Shown here one piece after another: positions 22,493 through 32,008 of a DNA stretch of 64,000 bases. Positions within the stretch are counted from its first letter, which is position 1. The number at the start of each line of letters is the position of its first letter. Under the pieces are notes generated by a model. The model was given only the letters and a program-made list of their open reading frames with translations, was not told the DNA's origin and did no database searches. The position numbers and the translations under genes are program-made. The stretch spans positions 33,650 to 97,649 of the forward strand of contig CAJTQA010000006.1 in NCBI GenBank assembly GCA_910578455.1, written 5' to 3'. The DNA comes from an uncultured Dorea sp. (lineage in GTDB: Bacteria; Bacillota; Clostridia; Lachnospirales; Lachnospiraceae).

Positions 22493-24325
22493 ATGAGCAG
22501 ATTAGAGCTTGATTCGCCTAAAAAAGCCCGTATTGTCATGGAAGAACTTTACAAGGATTTAGAGCGAAGAATTGAGTCGAGTCCTTCGGGGCTTTGCCCG
22601 GTTGATATGTCGCGCGCGTTCCTGGAGCTTTGCCACGCGCAGACATGCGGGAAATGCGTGCCGTGCCGTATCGGGCTGGGGCAGCTGAACCATTTCATCA
22701 AGGATGTGCTTGACGGGAAAGCGACGATGGAGACTTTGGAAGTTATGGAGCAGACTGCCCTTTCCATTATGGAATCCGCAGACTGCGCGATTGGTTACGA
22801 GGCAGCCAACATGGTGTATAAAGGGCTGATCGGATACCGTGATGATTATATTCAGCATATAAAGCATGGGCGCTGCACCTGTACATACAGCCAGCCTGTA
22901 CCATGCGTATCTCTGTGCCCGGCACATGTGGACATCCCGGGATACGTCGCGCTGGTAGGAGAAGGACGCTATGCGGATGCAATAAAGCTGATCCGCAAGG
23001 ATAATCCATTCCCGACGACCTGTGGCTTTATCTGTGAGCATCCGTGCGAGGCGAGATGCCGCAGGAACATGATGGACGACGCGGTGAATATCCGTGGGCT
23101 TAAGAGGGTTGCAGCTGATTTTGCGGGAGAGGTTGACCCGCCGGCATGTGCGGCTCCAACGGGCAAGAGAGTTGCCGTATTAGGCGGAGGGCCGGGAGGC
23201 TTAAGCGCGGCATATTACCTGCAGCTTATGGGCCACCAGACTACCGTTTACGAGATGCTGCCTAAGCTTGGCGGAATGCTCCGCTACGGCATCCCGAATT
23301 ACCGTCTGCCGAAAGACCGTCTGGAGGACGACGTAAACGCCATCTTAAAGACCGGCGTTGAGGTAAAGCACGGATTAAAGATCGGGCCGGACATTACGAT
23401 CCAGCAGCTACAGAAGGACTATGACGCAGTGCTGATTACCATCGGCGCAAGCACTGATAAAAAGCTGGGGCTTGAAGGCCAGGATGCAGAAGGAATCTTC
23501 TCTGCGGTCCAGTTCTTAAGGAACGTGGGAAAGAACATTATCATGGATCTTACCGGGAAAGAAGTTGCCGTTATCGGAGGCGGCAATGTGACGATGGACG
23601 CGGTGCGTACCGCAAAGCGTCTGGGGGCTAAGAAGGTCAGTGTTGTATACAGAAGAAGAGTGGCAGACATGACTGCGCTGCCGTCAGAGATTGAGGGCGC
23701 AATCGCAGAGGGGATCGAGGTGCAGACGCTTAAGGCTCCGTCTTCCCTCGATATTGATGAAAATAACCATATAAAGGGAATCTACGTATCTCCGCAGATG
23801 ATCAGCGCGATCAAGGACGGACGCGCCAGCATCAGGCCAACGGGCGAAGAGGACGTATATATCCCGTGCGATATATTGGTTGTCGCTATCGGGCAGAATA
23901 TTGAGACAAAGCATTTTGAAGATGCGGGTATTCCGGTAAACCGGGGCAAGATTGTGACGAAGAACAACGGCGCGATCGAGAATCTTCCGGGCGTGTTCGC
24001 GGGCGGAGACTGTGCAAGCGGACCGGCATCCGTAATTAAAGCGATTGCGGCAGCTAAAGTTGCGGCAGCGAATATTGACGAGTATCTGGGCTATCACCAC
24101 GAGATTTCCTGTGATGTGGAGATTCCGGAGGCGCGCCTTGACGACCGCACGCCATGCGGCAGAGTGAACCTGACCGAGCGCGAGGCATGCGAGAGAGTAA
24201 AAGACTGGAACGGCTGCGAGAACTGCATGACCGAGAGAGAGGCAAAACAGGAGGCGAGCCGGTGCTTGCGGTGCGATCACTTTGGATATGGAATCTTTAA
24301 AGGAGGCAGAGAGACATTATGGTAA
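22493..24325 (+). CDS. NuoF-like/GltD-like iron-sulfur flavoprotein, hydrogenase partner
   Basis: A 610-residue electron-transfer protein. Residues 50-100 hold a NuoF-type 4Fe-4S site (CGKCVPC at 52-58 and Cys98). Residues 128-190 hold a DPD/GltD-type double iron-sulfur domain. The FAD site GGGPGG is at 231-236, and an NAD(P) Rossmann motif (VIGGGNVTMDAVRTAKRLGA) follows. It ends with another Cys cluster (NCM, CLRCDH). ATG 22493 fits AAAGAAGG better than ATG 22484. It overlaps the hydrogenase gene by seven bases, so it is the likely NAD(P)H partner. Confidence 0.88.
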   Translation: MSRLELDSPKKARIVMEELYKDLERRIESSPSGLCPVDMSRAFLELCHAQTCGKCVPCRIGLGQLNHFIKDVLDGKATMETLEVMEQTALSIMESADCAIGYEAANMVYKGLIGYRDDYIQHIKHGRCTCTYSQPVPCVSLCPAHVDIPGYVALVGEGRYADAIKLIRKDNPFPTTCGFICEHPCEARCRRNMMDDAVNIRGLKRVAADFAGEVDPPACAAPTGKRVAVLGGGPGGLSAAYYLQLMGHQTTVYEMLPKLGGMLRYGIPNYRLPKDRLEDDVNAILKTGVEVKHGLKIGPDITIQQLQKDYDAVLITIGASTDKKLGLEGQDAEGIFSAVQFLRNVGKNIIMDLTGKEVAVIGGGNVTMDAVRTAKRLGAKKVSVVYRRRVADMTALPSEIEGAIAEGIEVQTLKAPSSLDIDENNHIKGIYVSPQMISAIKDGRASIRPTGEEDVYIPCDILVVAIGQNIETKHFEDAGIPVNRGKIVTKNNGAIENLPGVFAGGDCASGPASVIKAIAAAKVAAANIDEYLGYHHEISCDVEIPEARLDDRTPCGRVNLTEREACERVKDWNGCENCMTEREAKQEASRCLRCDHFGYGIFKGGRETLW

Positions 24326-26064
24326 ATCTTACAATTGATGGAAAACAGATATCTGTACAGGAAAACACCACAATTATGGAAGCTGCCGCTCAGAACGGGA
24401 TTCCAATCCCAAAACTTTGCTATCTGAAGGGGATCAATGAGATTGCAGCTTGCCGTGTGTGCGTTGTTGAGTTAGAAGGAAAAGAAAAATTGATTACATC
24501 CTGTAACAATGTGGCGGAAGAGGGCATGGTCATCTACACGAACAGCCCGAAAGTCAGAAAGCACAGGAGGAATACGGTAGAACTTATACTGTCACAGCAT
24601 GACTGTCTGTGCGTGACATGCCCAAGGAGCGGAAACTGCAGCTTGCAGAAAGTTGCGAATGACCTCGATATCCTGGAGATTCCGTTCAGGCAGGAGTTAG
24701 AGCATCAGCCGTGGAACAGGAATTTCCCGCTGATCCGCAACTCTGCAAAATGTATCAAGTGCATGCGCTGCATTCAGGTTTGCGATAAAGTGCAGGGACT
24801 TCATATCTGGGATCTGGAGGGAACAGGCTCCCGCACGACGGTAAATGTATCGGGCCGCAATACGATCGAGGAATCCGCATGCTCCCTTTGCGGCCAGTGT
24901 ATTACCCACTGTCCGGTAGGAGCACTTACTGAAAGAAGCGATACGGGAAAAGTATGGAAGGCAATTGCCGATCCGGATAAGATCGTAGTTGCACAGGTTG
25001 CTCCGGCGGTGCGCGCGGCATGGGGCGAGTATCTGGGGCTTGCGCCTGAGGATGCGACCATCGGAAAGATACTTGATTCCCTGAAACGGATGGGCGTGGA
25101 CTATGTATTCGACACCTGTTTCTCGGCGGACCTTACCATTATGGAAGAGGGTACGGAGTTCGTTAAGAGATTTACTTCCGGTGAATTGAAAGAGCGTCCT
25201 ATGTTTACTTCCTGCTGCCCGGGATGGGTGAGATTTATCAAATCCCAGTTCCCACACCTTGTGAAGTATCTTTCTACAGCAAAATCACCGCAGCAGATGT
25301 TCGGCGCGGTGATGAAGACTTATTTCGCGCAGAAGCTTGGCGTAAGCCCGGAGAAGATCTATACCGTATCTGTAATGCCGTGTGTGGCGAAGAAGGCGGA
25401 GCGGGAGATGGAGCTTTTCTATGAGGAATACGCAGGACATGATGTTGATGCGGTTGTTACTACGAGAGAGCTTGTAAGGATGGTCCGCTCGGCACACATC
25501 AGCCCGGATACCCTTAAGGATATCGAGAGCGACCGCCCGATGCAGGAAGGCACAGGGGCAGGCGTTATCTTCGGCGCGACAGGAGGCGTTATGGAGGCGG
25601 CGCTTAGAAGCGCTTACTTCCTCATCAAGGGAGAGAATCCTCCTGTAGATGCTTTCAAGGCAGTCCGCGCTCAGGGATTTAATGAGAATAACGGCGTACA
25701 GGAGGCGACGTTCCAGGTAGATGACATCACGGTTAGAACCGCGGTAGTCAGCGGGCTTGGCAATACAAGAGCGCTCCTTAACAAGATAGAAAAGGGCGAG
25801 GTTCAGTATGACTTCGTGGAAGTCATGGCATGCCCGGGAGGCTGCGTAGGAGGCGGCGGACAGCCGATCCATGACGGAGAGGAGCTTGCCTTTACGCGCG
25901 GCAAGAACCTGTATGATCTGGACGAGCATGCAAATCTTAGGTACTCTCATGAGAACCCGGATATTGATCTGCTCTATAAGGAATTCTTCGGTGAGCCCAA
26001 CGGCCATAAGGCGCATATGCTGTTACATAGCGATCATCTAGATGATTTGGCGAACGGAAGGTAA
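24319..26064 (+). CDS. hydA: [FeFe] hydrogenase, CpI-like architecture
   Basis: A 581-residue hydrogenase. Domains in order: a 2Fe-2S ferredoxin (Cys34, 45, 48, 62), a His-Cys3 4Fe-4S site (His94, Cys98, 101, 107), two 4Fe-4S clusters (Cys145-155, 188-198) and the H-domain. The H-cluster motifs TSCCPGW (297-303), MPCVAKKAE (353-361) and MACPGGCVGGGGQP (503-516) are complete, and the proton-relay cysteine 299 is present. No maturases (HydE, F, G) lie in the window. With its upstream partner it should exchange electrons between H2 and NAD(P)H. Confidence 0.95.
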   Translation: MVNLTIDGKQISVQENTTIMEAAAQNGIPIPKLCYLKGINEIAACRVCVVELEGKEKLITSCNNVAEEGMVIYTNSPKVRKHRRNTVELILSQHDCLCVTCPRSGNCSLQKVANDLDILEIPFRQELEHQPWNRNFPLIRNSAKCIKCMRCIQVCDKVQGLHIWDLEGTGSRTTVNVSGRNTIEESACSLCGQCITHCPVGALTERSDTGKVWKAIADPDKIVVAQVAPAVRAAWGEYLGLAPEDATIGKILDSLKRMGVDYVFDTCFSADLTIMEEGTEFVKRFTSGELKERPMFTSCCPGWVRFIKSQFPHLVKYLSTAKSPQQMFGAVMKTYFAQKLGVSPEKIYTVSVMPCVAKKAEREMELFYEEYAGHDVDAVVTTRELVRMVRSAHISPDTLKDIESDRPMQEGTGAGVIFGATGGVMEAALRSAYFLIKGENPPVDAFKAVRAQGFNENNGVQEATFQVDDITVRTAVVSGLGNTRALLNKIEKGEVQYDFVEVMACPGGCVGGGGQPIHDGEELAFTRGKNLYDLDEHANLRYSHENPDIDLLYKEFFGEPNGHKAHMLLHSDHLDDLANGR

Positions 26065-26100
26065 TAGAAAGAATTACAATGATTGATATATCAGGAAAAG

Positions 26101-26136
26101 GAAATCTCCGGAAAAATGTTCCGGAGATTTCTTTGC
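26101..26136. terminator. Convergent terminator after hydA
   Basis: GAAATCTCCGGA at 26101-26112 pairs perfectly with TCCGGAGATTTC at 26120-26131, followed by TTTGCTT on the + strand and by CTTTTCC on the other. It serves the hydrogenase operon and the leftward surface-protein gene. Confidence 0.75.
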
Positions 26137-26144
26137 TTAAAGAA

Positions 26145-28127
26145 TTATTTTACTTTTACTGATTTTACGGCGCTGTAAGAGGAATAATACTTCTGCCCAT
26201 TCACAGTCCGGTATGCCCTCACTTTGTAATAATATTTTTTCCTGCTTTTCAATTTTTTGTTCTTATATGAAGTCTTTTTTGTTGTCGCAACTTTTTTGTA
26301 CCCGGATTTCTTTTTGTTGGATCGGTATATCTCATATCCGTGTGCATTTTTAACTTTTTTGTATTTTATGACAGCGTATTTTTTGCCTCTTTTCAGAGTT
26401 ACCTTTGGCTTGGAAAGAGATACATTTACAGGCTTAGGGGCGGTAACTGCCGGTGCCGACGGTTTGGGGGCAGCAGGAGGGGCCGGAGGAGGTGGGGTTC
26501 CAGGAGACGTGTTTCCTGAATCTGTGTCATCTGGATCGGGTTTCTCCGGCTGTTCGGGTTCTGGACTGTTGTCTTCGGCAAAATGTGCAATATAATGCCC
26601 GCCGCTATAGGCTGTTCCAGTTTTTTGAGGAACAAGATACGGATTTGTGCTTACAACCACTCCATCTTTTGTCCAGTTTACAAAGCGATAGCCCTCGTAT
26701 GGGATGGCCTTGGCTCCTTGAGGTGTACCGTTTGCTGAATCAATAGTTTCTGTTGATCTGTCAACATCGCCCATGAAATCGTCGGCTGATTCATATGTAA
26801 ATGTAACGGCTGAAGAGCTGGAATATTTGATTATCATCCAGTCTCCGTTTGCCTGTCTTTGCAGAATTAAATCTGTTTGCGTAGGATAAGGATCAAATGT
26901 AAAAGTGGCAGAGGATGTTGAGCCAGCTTTAATATAAACATGATTAATAGTGACTATCCCAGAATGGCTGTTTTGTCCTTTATGATGTTCTGTTTCAAAC
27001 ACAGAAGTTCCTGTTGCTGTACCAAATATAGAAAGTGTAGAGCTTTTATCTATGAGTAATCTTCCTCCTCCGATAAAATCCTTTACTTCTATATTTTTTA
27101 AATCTGTAAGATTTAATATACCATTTGAAGGTACTGACAAGTCTGGCCTTTTTCCTTCAGGTGCTGTTAATGCTTTGGGGCGGAGTTTCCCTCCGACAGT
27201 TAATTTAGTAATATTTAAAAATGAGTGATATGAGCTGGCATATTCCGCATTACAGAATACGTCTGTTCCATTCCCTGCCCCGGTGCCATCAATTGTTTGA
27301 ACGGGAGCTTTATTAATTGTAACATTTACTTTCCCAGTTACTTTATAAGCATGAGGATTAGGGGTAGGTGCAGGTGGTTCTTCTTGATTAAAAAAATCAT
27401 CACCAATTGGGGTTTCATCGGCACCACAAGAATATATATTTCCAAGCAAAGAATTTGCTGCTATATTTCCTATATCGATAGATGAGGTGCCTGAGAAATT
27501 TCCATTAATACTTCCGGCGTATATATTGCCAAATGCACATTTGCCTTGAATGATGATTTTGCCGTTATTTCCAGGAGTTGCTGTGCTTATTTGAGTATTA
27601 TTAGAATAGAGACCGCCTGCAACAATATCAACTAATCGGCTACCTTGTGCACGGGTAACATTATTTAAAGTCAATGTATGTCCATTAGCAAATATCTGGT
27701 CATGATAGCGGTTGGTAACATTTAGTTCGATATTTTCAAAAGTTACATCTGCCCCTAATATAATTCCAGCTACACGGGTTGTTAATATTGCTGTTTGAGC
27801 TCCGGGTTCCGGTTTAATATAAATTTGTTTGTTTATGACAAATGGCTCATTGCTGCTATTTAAGTCATTTAACATTGCGCTGTTCGATCCTGCAAGGATG
27901 TAAATTGTTCCTCCGTCTGCAACACCTTTTACTGCATCATTAAACAGGTTATAAGGATCAGTCTTTGTACCGCTCCCAGAGCTGGTGTTTGCTCCTTTGG
28001 TGGTGGAAACGTATACTACAGAATTTCCTTGAGCAGCTACAGTTGACGGAACTGTAAAGAGAGCCAGAAACATTGCCGCCATCCCCATTAACGGCAGGCT
28101 CATTTTAATATTCCATTTTTTCATCAT
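26145..28127 (-). CDS. Secreted cell-surface protein with beta-helix and Fn3-like domain
   Basis: A 660-residue exported protein of unknown binding partner. ATG 28127 behind AGGAG gives a signal peptide (MMKKWNIKMSLPLMG through VAAQ). Residues about 35-380 are Gly/Asn/Thr-rich, with TDPYNLFNDAVKGVADGGTI at the start, typical of right-handed parallel beta-helices. A repeat-like domain with YEGYRFVNWTKDG follows, as in surface-protein repeats. Then comes a proline-rich linker and a Lys/Tyr-rich Fn3-like C-terminus. There is no LPXTG, so anchoring is unclear. The gene is AT-richer than its neighbours. Confidence 0.8.
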   Translation of the reverse strand: MMKKWNIKMSLPLMGMAAMFLALFTVPSTVAAQGNSVVYVSTTKGANTSSGSGTKTDPYNLFNDAVKGVADGGTIYILAGSNSAMLNDLNSSNEPFVINKQIYIKPEPGAQTAILTTRVAGIILGADVTFENIELNVTNRYHDQIFANGHTLTLNNVTRAQGSRLVDIVAGGLYSNNTQISTATPGNNGKIIIQGKCAFGNIYAGSINGNFSGTSSIDIGNIAANSLLGNIYSCGADETPIGDDFFNQEEPPAPTPNPHAYKVTGKVNVTINKAPVQTIDGTGAGNGTDVFCNAEYASSYHSFLNITKLTVGGKLRPKALTAPEGKRPDLSVPSNGILNLTDLKNIEVKDFIGGGRLLIDKSSTLSIFGTATGTSVFETEHHKGQNSHSGIVTINHVYIKAGSTSSATFTFDPYPTQTDLILQRQANGDWMIIKYSSSSAVTFTYESADDFMGDVDRSTETIDSANGTPQGAKAIPYEGYRFVNWTKDGVVVSTNPYLVPQKTGTAYSGGHYIAHFAEDNSPEPEQPEKPDPDDTDSGNTSPGTPPPPAPPAAPKPSAPAVTAPKPVNVSLSKPKVTLKRGKKYAVIKYKKVKNAHGYEIYRSNKKKSGYKKVATTKKTSYKNKKLKSRKKYYYKVRAYRTVNGQKYYSSYSAVKSVKVK

Positions 28128-28163
28128 ATAATAATCTCCTACAGCTTTGTATTTTAGACAATA

Positions 28164-28192
28164 ATAATAACATATGCAGATAAGTTTTCCAA
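28164..28192 (-). promoter_or_regulatory. Promoter of the surface-protein gene
   Basis: Read on the minus strand, TTGGAA (28192-28187) and TATTAT (28169-28164) are spaced by 17 bases, about 37 bases upstream of the start codon. It lets the surface protein be made separately from the GH42 gene upstream. Confidence 0.5.
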
Positions 28193-28225
28193 ACAAATTT
28201 TGCAAAATCAGAAATATTTTGTAAA

Positions 28226-30244
28226 TTATTTTTTTGAACTGCATATTTCTGCAACTTCTACGCACCAAGGCGGCAGAACCAATGTTTCACCAGAATACAT
28301 TTTCCTTTCTTCCGGCAGCAGGAGTATTGCGTCATTGCCCTCATAGATAACAGACTGTGTATCAGCGGAATAATTTAGGTAATAGATAATTTTCTTTCCG
28401 TCATCATTGTAGCCCTGTTTTATGATAACCGGGAATTTATGGCTGATTTTTATATCGGCATTGGATGCAATATATGCTGTCAGCTCGTCAATTGCCGCCT
28501 GGTCATCAAAGTAGCAGCCGATATAGTAAGCCCTGCCGGACTGATAGGAGTGCTCCGTGACGGCAGAGTAATCTCCCCATGCGCTGTGATGATATGCGGC
28601 AAGAGAATCAGCTCCGTCAGTTGTGACAAGCTCCATCCATTCGCGAATAGGTATATTTTCTTTTTTAGAGCCAAAACGGCAGTCTATCCCGATATTTTGC
28701 GGGATGGTAAACCGATCGTAGCAAATCCCCAGACATTCTGCAAGGATATGGGGCTGGGTGTCATGATAAATCTTAATGTGCTCATCCGAAAACCCGCTGC
28801 GGAAAGTGACGACGAGATGTCCGCCTCCTGCCGTATATTCCTTCAGGGCGAGGAGAGTTGCCTCATCCGAAGAGTACAGGCAGGGAACAAATACCATGCG
28901 GTATTCCTCAAGGTGCATATCCTGTGGATGTATGATGTCGTACTCGATGTTGTTCCGATACAGGGAATCGGCAATCCAGCGGAAGACTGTATTGTAACTC
29001 TGCGCTTTCAGATTTCCCGTGGGGAACTGAGAAAGGCCGGAGAGCGATTCGTGGTTTACAAGGATTGCGGCATGATTTTTTTTTCGGAGATTTTTAATCT
29101 TGCTTTCGATTTTTTTAAGCTCTGCGCCAAGCTGAGCAGCCTCACGGTAGGTTTCATTTGCGGAAAAATCGTGGGAGAGCACACCCTTCCAGTAGCTTTC
29201 GAAGGAGTTGTGTATGGAATGCCAATGCCAGTACATCACGCTGTTCGCGCCGTTTGCAAGATGGCTGTAAGCGCAGAGCCTCAGCTGCCCCGGGAACGGC
29301 AGCCACTGAGGATTTCCCTGTGCCTGAGTCTCCAGTATCAGGTAGTTAGCCCGCTTTAAGGCACGGGCGATGCTGCCGCAGGCGGCAATCTCTGCGCCTG
29401 TCAGGCTGTCCTGGGAGGGGTGGTAGATGTCTGCCCCGGCCACATCCATATATGGGGCGGAGGCGAACGGGTCAGCGTCCGGCTGGATGCCGAAAGAGTG
29501 GCCGATCCACTCAAAATCAAAGTTGTGGGTGATGAACTGGCGGGGCTTTCGGTATTCATTGATAATATCTGCCTGGAAACGATGGAAATCTGCCACAAGC
29601 TTTCGCTGAAATTTGGCGTATTCCGACGCCAGGCTTCCGTTGATGGTTCCCCTTATGTCCGGAAAATCATTCCAGTCATCAATACGGTTCGACCAGTAAT
29701 CAAGACCGAATTCATGGTTAAAGTCTCGGATGTCGGGGAACTGCCTCTTCAGGTAATCTACAAACATAGCCTGCGCCCGGGGGCCAAAAGTGTGGTAGTG
29801 ATGCGTCTCATTGTCAATCTGGTATCCGATGACATTGGGGCGGCAGGCTACGTGCTCCATCAGCACCCGGATGATGTTCTCGGCGTATTTAAGGTAGGCA
29901 GGGTTAGTAAGATCCATGTTCTGCCTGCGCCCGTAGAGTTCCTGCCCGTTTTCCGTCAGGGCAAGGATGTCAGGGTGTTTTTTTGCCAGCCATGCAGGGA
30001 TGGCGTAAGTTGGCGTACCGATGATGACGTTAAGGCCAAAGCGGTCGGCAGCGTCAAGCATCCGGTCAAGATGGGTGAAGTCATAAGTTCCTTCCGAAGG
30101 TTCGAGTGTACTCCAGGTAGATTCCGCAATGCGTATGGTGTTCATGCCGGCATCCTTCATCATCTGAAAATCCAGCTCAATCCTTTCATAAGGGAGATAC
30201 TCGTCATAGTAAGCTGCGCCGAAAAAAATGCGGTCTGTTTTCAT
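28226..30244 (-). CDS. Beta-galactosidase, GH42
   Basis: A 672-residue intracellular enzyme (no signal peptide) that releases terminal beta-galactose. The GH42 barrel starts FFGAAYYDEYLPYERIELD. The acid/base Glu146 lies in QIDNETHHYH and the nucleophile Glu305 in ILETQAQGNPQW. A trimerisation-type domain and small beta domain follow. ATG 30244 is set by AAAGGAG. GH42 enzymes in gut bacteria act on short galacto-oligosaccharides, sometimes plant or milk derived; specificity here is not shown by sequence alone. Confidence 0.94.
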   Translation of the reverse strand: MKTDRIFFGAAYYDEYLPYERIELDFQMMKDAGMNTIRIAESTWSTLEPSEGTYDFTHLDRMLDAADRFGLNVIIGTPTYAIPAWLAKKHPDILALTENGQELYGRRQNMDLTNPAYLKYAENIIRVLMEHVACRPNVIGYQIDNETHHYHTFGPRAQAMFVDYLKRQFPDIRDFNHEFGLDYWSNRIDDWNDFPDIRGTINGSLASEYAKFQRKLVADFHRFQADIINEYRKPRQFITHNFDFEWIGHSFGIQPDADPFASAPYMDVAGADIYHPSQDSLTGAEIAACGSIARALKRANYLILETQAQGNPQWLPFPGQLRLCAYSHLANGANSVMYWHWHSIHNSFESYWKGVLSHDFSANETYREAAQLGAELKKIESKIKNLRKKNHAAILVNHESLSGLSQFPTGNLKAQSYNTVFRWIADSLYRNNIEYDIIHPQDMHLEEYRMVFVPCLYSSDEATLLALKEYTAGGGHLVVTFRSGFSDEHIKIYHDTQPHILAECLGICYDRFTIPQNIGIDCRFGSKKENIPIREWMELVTTDGADSLAAYHHSAWGDYSAVTEHSYQSGRAYYIGCYFDDQAAIDELTAYIASNADIKISHKFPVIIKQGYNDDGKKIIYYLNYSADTQSVIYEGNDAILLLPEERKMYSGETLVLPPWCVEVAEICSSKK

Positions 30245-30475
30245 GAGGGTTCTCCTTTCTGTGGTGTATTTGGCTGCTACTTTGAGGATATCATTTTTGC
30301 GCGGCAGATACAAGATTTCTTTTAGTAAGTGATTTTATCTAAATCATATATCACCCTCAGGAGGAGGTTCTTTGGCATATCAATTTGATGATCATGTACA
30401 TCCAAAAGAAAAATTCCCAATCATATTAAACAGTTGCAAAAGAAAATTAAGTTGATTATACTGAAAGGAGAAAGT

Positions 30476-30538
30476 ATGGCAGAAGGAAGGTTGCAGTGGT
30501 ATCCTGCTTTCAGCGCGGCATTTTTGTGGAGCAGGTAA
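30476..30538 (+). pseudogene. Remnant of an Rpn/PD-(D/E)XK-type protein gene
   Basis: A good ribosome site (GAAAGGAG) leads into 20 codons reading MAEGRLQWYPAFSAA and then a short foreign end. LQWYPAFSAA is like the N-terminus of a common Lachnospiraceae family of Rpn-type nuclease-like proteins. Another frame just after reads RGIFVEQVKEMVE then stop, like a protein C-terminus, so a large internal deletion is likely. The rest of the 321-base gap between the GH42 and MATE genes holds no other gene. Confidence 0.4.
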
Positions 30539-30565
30539 AGGAAATGGTGGAGTGATCGCAGTGTT

Positions 30566-32008
30566 ATGGAAATGAATAAAAAACAAAAGATTACAGATAT
30601 GACACAGGGCCCGGTCTTTCCCCAGATGGCGCGGTTTGCGCTCCCGGTGCTTTTCGGGATGCTGTGCCAGCGGCTTTACAATTTTGCCGATACATATATC
30701 GTCGGGCATTTTCTGGGGGATGAGGCGCTGGCGGCGGTCAGCATAGCGGGAACGGCCACTTACATGTTATTTTCGCTTATCATGGGCGTGACAACGGGAG
30801 TCGGGGTTGTGGTGTCGCAGTTTTACGGAGCGCAGAAGGATGATGAGATAAGGAAAGCGTTTGTGGCAGGAGGATATGTGGCGGGTGCGATGTCTCTGCT
30901 TATCACGGCAGCGGGTATGCTTACGACGCATCCGCTGCTTGGTCTTTTGCGTACTTCTAAAGAGCTTATGCCGATGGCGGCAGCATATCTTTTGGTCATC
31001 TATGCGGGCAGCGGAGCGACGATGCTGTATAATTTCAGCGCGGCTATCTTACGTGCATTGGGAAATTCGCTTGTTCCTCTTTTGTTTCTGATTCTGTCAA
31101 GCGCTTTGAATATATTTTTAGATGTGGCGTTTATTGCATGGATTCCTATGGGTACGGCGGGTGCGGCATTTGCAACCATACTGGCACAGCTGATTTCCGG
31201 GGTGCTGTGTGTGGGGTATACACTTAGGATGCTGCCATTTTTGAAAGCATCGGGCAGGGAGCGCCGGCCGGATAGGCGGCTTATCCGGGAAGTGCTGCGC
31301 TATGGACTGCCTACGGGTCTTCAGATGTGCATTATCTCGGTATCGGATATGACGCTGCAGGCGGTGATCAATACTTATGGCACGGTTATGATTGTGGCTT
31401 ACGGTGTGTGTATGAAGGTAGAAGGGCTGGGATTCCAGCTTGCAGATGCCATCGGCTCGGCGGTGGGAACATTTACGGGTCAGAACATCGGTGCGGGAGA
31501 TTATGTCAGAGTGAAAAAGGGAGTCCGCAGCGCCTATTTTTTGAATGTGCTGTGCTACGGGATTTTCTGCCCGGCGGTATTTGTATTTGCGGAGCCGATA
31601 ATGAGGGCATTTACACAGACACCGGAGGCAGTGAGCCTGGGCGCTGAATATATGAGGATATTCACGGCATTTTTCCTGGCAGGGGGAATATTGGTAGTGT
31701 ATCATAACATTCTCCGGGCATCGGGTGATGTGGCGGTTACGGTTCTGATGGGAGTCAGCGAGGTGGTGACGCGGATTGGATGTGCATTTTTGCTGCCCCG
31801 GTTTTTTGGCTATCAGGGCTTGTGGTTTGTCTCGCCCCTTACCTGGACATGCGCTGCGTTGGTAGGCGGAACCAGATATTATTCCGGTGCGTGGAGGAGG
31901 CGGCAGAATGTGGAAAACATGCAGGATATATGCGGGGATGTGGAAAAGCAGCAGGAGACGGGGATAGGAGGATGTTCAGATGGCAAAGAAGAAAAAGTCA
32001 AAGATTGA
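30566..32008 (+). CDS. MATE family efflux transporter
   Basis: A 480-residue, twelve-helix cation-coupled exporter. It starts with a polar segment (TQGPVFPQMARFALPVLFGM) typical of the DinF/NorM-type MATE proteins, and DTYIVGHFLGDEALAAVSIA is the first-repeat signature. The C-terminus is long and polar. It may start at ATG 30566 or 30572. Its 3' end overlaps the downstream AraC gene by 29 bases. The substrate (drug, metabolite or peptide) is unknown. Confidence 0.92.
   Translation: MEMNKKQKITDMTQGPVFPQMARFALPVLFGMLCQRLYNFADTYIVGHFLGDEALAAVSIAGTATYMLFSLIMGVTTGVGVVVSQFYGAQKDDEIRKAFVAGGYVAGAMSLLITAAGMLTTHPLLGLLRTSKELMPMAAAYLLVIYAGSGATMLYNFSAAILRALGNSLVPLLFLILSSALNIFLDVAFIAWIPMGTAGAAFATILAQLISGVLCVGYTLRMLPFLKASGRERRPDRRLIREVLRYGLPTGLQMCIISVSDMTLQAVINTYGTVMIVAYGVCMKVEGLGFQLADAIGSAVGTFTGQNIGAGDYVRVKKGVRSAYFLNVLCYGIFCPAVFVFAEPIMRAFTQTPEAVSLGAEYMRIFTAFFLAGGILVVYHNILRASGDVAVTVLMGVSEVVTRIGCAFLLPRFFGYQGLWFVSPLTWTCAALVGGTRYYSGAWRRRQNVENMQDICGDVEKQQETGIGGCSDGKEEKVKD

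Noticed and set aside
28439..30325. Two long open frames on the plus strand, about 300 codons each
   Set aside because: Both lie opposite the GH42 gene and have no family-like sequence. They reflect codon bias on the other strand.
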